From positions 1 to 8,733 of the forward strand of contig JAEZJL010000145.1 of the NCBI GenBank assembly GCA_023415815.1: 8,733 nucleotides of DNA, given 5' to 3'. Every line of letters starts with the position of its first letter. Positions within the stretch are counted from its first letter, which is position 1. This document shows, piece by piece, positions 6,739 to 8,733 of the stretch. The position numbers were made by a program, and so were the translations under genes. Source of the DNA: Bacillota bacterium (GTDB lineage: Bacteria; Bacillota; Clostridia; Acetivibrionales; DTU013). The notes below the pieces were generated by a model. It ran no database searches, was not told where the DNA came from, and saw nothing but the letters and a program-made list of their open reading frames with translations.

Positions 6739-7562
6739 ACAAGGGGGCTGTTTCCTTGCTGAAAAAAATACCTATGCTGGTACTGGCGGCAATTGTTCTT
6801 TTCCCGTTTTATGTCTGCTTCATCTACGCGTTTAAATCCCCGTCCGATATTGTATTCGGCAAGCTGGGACTTCCGACGCAGTTTTATCTGGAAAACCTCA
6901 AGAATGTCATGTTCGAGAATCCTTTGTTTTTCAACTCCATGAAAAACAGTATTCTTGTCACGATACCCGTTACCCTGGTATTGACCTTCATATGCCCGAT
7001 GGGAGCCTATGTCCTGGCAAGAAACAACAAACGGGCCTACCGCATGATCTATACTTTGTTCCTGGCGTCAATCCTGATCCCTTTTCAGTCCATCATGCTG
7101 CCCTTGTATCTGAATTTGAAAATGTTTGGCCTGGTGAATACCCTGTTTGGCTTTATAGTTGTCAAGATCGGATTTACGACGGCTTTTAACATTCTGGTAA
7201 TCACAAGCTTCGTAAAAACCATACCGATCGTGCTTGAAGAGTCCGCGTCCATCGAAGGCGCCGGCAGATTCAGGACGTTCTGGAGCATCGTATTTCCGAT
7301 GATGCAGCCGGTGAATATGACCATGCTTGTGCTCAACGTGCTGTTTACCTGGAACGACTTCAACATAGCGCTTATCATCCTGCAGAAGTCAAGGGTGAGG
7401 ACGCTTCCCATGGCGCAGTTTATATACTTCGGAGAGAACACCACCGACTTGCACAGCGCATTTGCCTTCGCCACACTGTCAATCATCCCGGTAATCATAT
7501 TATATTTGTGCTTCCAGAAATACATCGTGGAGGGCATTGTCGCCGGCGCTGTGAAGGGATAA
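6735..7562 (+). CDS. Sugar ABC transporter permease, MalG-like (CUT1)
   Basis: A 275-residue partner permease. It begins with GTG 6735, overlapping the previous stop in GTGA, and AGGAGGTG (6722-6729) lies 5 nt upstream, so the start is well supported. Hydrophobic helices are visible near residues 12-32, 70-96, 105-125, 137-160, 192-207 and 242-262. The EAA loop reads EESASIEGAGRFRTFWSIVFP (168-188) with the core E168-E169, G175-A176 and P188; the usual second Ala and the Asp are replaced by Ser170 and Glu174, both conservative. The C-terminus QKYIVEGIVAGAVKG is the characteristic MalG-like tail. It should pair with the preceding subunit to form the sugar channel. No ATPase gene follows; a terminator lies about 55 bp after the stop, so this is probably the last gene of the operon. 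Confidence 0.94.
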   Translation: MNKGAVSLLKKIPMLVLAAIVLFPFYVCFIYAFKSPSDIVFGKLGLPTQFYLENLKNVMFENPLFFNSMKNSILVTIPVTLVLTFICPMGAYVLARNNKRAYRMIYTLFLASILIPFQSIMLPLYLNLKMFGLVNTLFGFIVVKIGFTTAFNILVITSFVKTIPIVLEESASIEGAGRFRTFWSIVFPMMQPVNMTMLVLNVLFTWNDFNIALIILQKSRVRTLPMAQFIYFGENTTDLHSAFAFATLSIIPVIILYLCFQKYIVEGIVAGAVKG

Positions 7563-7589
7563 GGCCTTCTAAGGGAAGAAGAGCAGGAA

Positions 7590-7712
7590 ATGAAAAAGGT
7601 ATTGCATATAACGACAGGAGGAGTTCGGCTTCGGACTTCTCCTTTTTGCCGCAGCCGGTATCAGGCTAAATCGCTGTTTATTTTTTTCATTATTACCGCT
7701 CCTTCCAGGTAA
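7590..7712 (+). pseudogene. Short gene-like start interrupted by the operon terminator
   Basis: An ATG frame of 40 codons starts 27 bp after the permease stop. Its first residues, MKKVLHITTGGV, resemble the opening of many glycosyltransferases. After that the frame reads straight through the terminator hairpin (7616-7643) into arginine- and serine-rich then hydrophobic residues that resemble nothing recognised. There is only a weak AGGA close to the start. It may be a remnant of a deleted gene or chance; expression as a functional peptide is unlikely. Confidence 0.2.
7616..7647 (+). terminator. Intrinsic terminator of the transporter operon
   Basis: AGGAGGAGTTCG (7616-7627) and CGGACTTCTCCT (7632-7643) form a 12-bp stem with two G-U wobbles around the 4-nt loop GCTT. 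It is followed by a run of five T (7643-7647). It lies about 55 bp after the last permease stop. Confidence 0.88.
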
Positions 7713-7724
7713 TTACTATTTTTA

Positions 7725-7744
7725 TCTCGCCTTCCGGGGCGAGG
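7725..7744. other. Hairpin just downstream of the convergent surface-protein gene
   Basis: CTCGCC (7726-7731) pairs with GGCGAG (7738-7743), six bases past the stop of the minus-strand gene. On the plus strand, wobbles extend the stem to about 8 bp with loop TCCG. Neither strand has a proper T-run after the stem, so a terminator role for either gene is uncertain. Confidence 0.35.
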
Positions 7745-7749
7745 AAAAT

Positions 7750-8733
7750 TTACGATGACAGCCATTTGATCAAGTCTGATTTTATCGAAAGAAATTTTTT
7801 TGTCAGCGCATCCCACGTTTCTTTTGATACGTCATTATCTTCATATAGATACCTGACACCCACTTTCAGACCGTTTTCATCGACTATATCGTATTTCGAA
7901 AATTCCACACTTGCAATTTCATTCCCGCTGGTATCCAACGTGATATACATATAATTCGTATGCGGCGGAGCGCCGCCTGGGCGCTCGTATAAAAGCGCCC
8001 CATCATTCAGCGGGGAACAGTAAGCTACATTCGCATGCCACAGAACAATCTGGTTATCACGGTACGTGAAAATTTCATAGCCCCCGCCCGCAGTTGGGCG
8101 CAGGTGCAATTCCGGAATCCCGTCCCCATTCATGTCAAACAGGGCGTACAAAGTGTCTGAGCCCAGGGAAAGGTCATTGATGCTGACGGTCCCGCTTTCC
8201 GATAAATCATGTTTGGGATCTTCTACGGCGGCATCGCCTTGCAAGAAGGCCTCATACGCTGAAACAGCGGCGTCGTACCCCTCTTTTGCAGCGAGGACTG
8301 TCCCATTCCCTGCACCGGTGGATTGCCGGGTTGTCGGATATGTCATCGTAGAACAGCCATACCAAGGGTTTGTCCAGCCGACCGTACCTTCGTGATAGTA
8401 AATAGTCGGGAGTGGTGGATAGAGCACATAATGAGCAATTTCCGGTGCATCTCCTTCAAAGTAAATGGATTGCAAATTGGGGCAAGCATCAAATGCACAA
8501 TTTCGAAGAAGAGTTACACTGGCGGGAATCGTAACAGTTTTCAAGCGGGTACAACCCTGAAACGCATTGTCTTGGATTTCGGTTACACCGTTCGGAATGA
8601 TAACCGAAGTTAACGTGGTGCAATCCTGAAAGGCGCCCGTTTCCTCGAATGTATTACCGACAGCGGTCACTTTTTTTCCACCAATCTCCGCCGGTATTTC
8701 GATATCGCCGCCCTTGCCTGTGTATTTGGTGAT
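7750..8733 (-). CDS. BspA-like leucine-rich-repeat surface protein, C-terminal part (5' truncated by window)
   Basis: The minus-strand frame is open to the window end and stops at TAA (7750-7752), giving 327 visible residues; the true start and any signal peptide lie beyond 8733. The GTG at 8668-8670 is not the start, because in-frame upstream residues (ITKYTGKGGDIEIPAEIGGKKV) shortened here to GGDIEIPAEIGGKKV match the usual BspA lead-in. Residues about 34-100 are LRR_5/BspA-type 23-residue repeats, ending in the IYYHEGTVGWTNPWYG capping pattern. A linker at about 140-180 leads to a calcium-loop-like DMNGDGIPE (200-208) inside a beta-rich domain (YALFDMNGDGIPELHL, GGYEIFTYRDNQIVLW) seen in other clostridial secreted proteins. 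The C-terminal approximately 100 residues are not recognised. Such proteins are usually secreted or surface-attached and bind ligands or host and cell components, but the function here is unknown. It converges on the transporter operon and is probably unrelated to it. Confidence 0.8.
   Translation of the reverse strand: MTKYTGKGGDIEIPAEIGGKKVTAVGNTFEETGAFQDCTTLTSVIIPNGVTEIQDNAFQGCTRLKTVTIPASVTLLRNCAFDACPNLQSIYFEGDAPEIAHYVLYPPLPTIYYHEGTVGWTNPWYGCSTMTYPTTRQSTGAGNGTVLAAKEGYDAAVSAYEAFLQGDAAVEDPKHDLSESGTVSINDLSLGSDTLYALFDMNGDGIPELHLRPTAGGGYEIFTYRDNQIVLWHANVAYCSPLNDGALLYERPGGAPPHTNYMYITLDTSGNEIASVEFSKYDIVDENGLKVGVRYLYEDNDVSKETWDALTKKFLSIKSDLIKWLSS
8110..8136 (-). other. Calcium-binding-loop motif DxNxDGxxE in the surface protein
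   Basis: The codons spell DMNGDGIPE, an EF-hand-like or dockerin-like loop with acidic or amide ligands at positions 1, 3, 5 and 9. Only one loop is seen, so this is not a dockerin, which needs two. It fits the single-loop 'DxNGDGxPEL' pattern common in secreted Firmicutes beta domains. Confidence 0.6.
8497..8634 (-). repeat. Two full BspA-type leucine-rich repeats
   Basis: Two 23-residue units, each starting AF-x-x-C and carrying a TIP or IIP strand, are encoded in tandem: AFQDCTTLTSVIIPNGVTEI and AFQGCTRLKTVTIPASVTLL with three further residues each. A third, degenerate unit starts AFDACPNLQSIYF. The spacing and the invariant Cys and Leu match the LRR_5 family. Confidence 0.75.

Noticed and set aside
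7085..7537. Reverse-strand frame of 150 codons within the MalG-like permease gene
   Set aside because: Antisense to a conserved permease with an EAA loop; hydrophobic codons read backwards commonly give such open frames.
7766..8613. Plus-strand open frames opposite the surface-protein gene
   Set aside because: The minus-strand frame shows BspA repeats and a calcium-loop motif in one continuous reading frame; the plus-strand frames are short and featureless.

Overview
The window looks like a stretch of a Firmicutes (probably Clostridia) chromosome. The evidence is the strong AGGAGG-type ribosome binding sites, a YesM/YesN-type two-component pair, a lipoprotein sugar-binding protein with a CUT1-type permease pair, and a BspA-like leucine-rich-repeat surface protein of the kind common in anaerobic clostridia. 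Genus cannot be read from the sequence.

Layout. (1) Positions 1-501 hold the 3' end of a hexokinase-like sugar kinase gene on the + strand. (2) Positions 502-772 are an AT-rich regulatory region with a perfect 14-bp palindrome, a weak hairpin, a candidate promoter and a short motif that recurs before the binding-protein gene. (3) Positions 773-4248 encode an AraC-type response regulator (YesN-like) and its partner membrane histidine kinase (YesM-like). (4) Positions 4249-4370 carry a candidate promoter. (5) Positions 4371-7562 encode a carbohydrate ABC importer: lipoprotein binding protein, MalF-like permease and MalG-like permease. A strong intercistronic hairpin follows the binding-protein gene and a good intrinsic terminator lies at 7616-7647. 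(6) On the opposite strand, converging on this operon, is the 3' part of a secreted or surface protein with BspA-type repeats and a calcium-loop motif (7750-8733, start outside the window).

How the genes work together (family knowledge plus inference): the kinase senses an extracellular cue, probably linked to a sugar or oligosaccharide. It phosphorylates the regulator, which activates the importer genes directly downstream and perhaps its own gene. The binding protein captures the sugar and the two permeases carry it across the membrane. No ATP-binding subunit is encoded here, so a shared MsmK/UgpC-type ATPase elsewhere is expected. The upstream hexokinase-like gene may phosphorylate a released hexose, but its functional link is only positional.

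No mobile element, CRISPR array, tRNA or rRNA was seen, and nothing here is clearly a new kind of system. The points most worth a second look are the motif shared by the two regulatory regions, the hairpin between binding-protein and permease genes, the divergent ATP-binding box of the kinase, and the gene-like start interrupted by the operon terminator.
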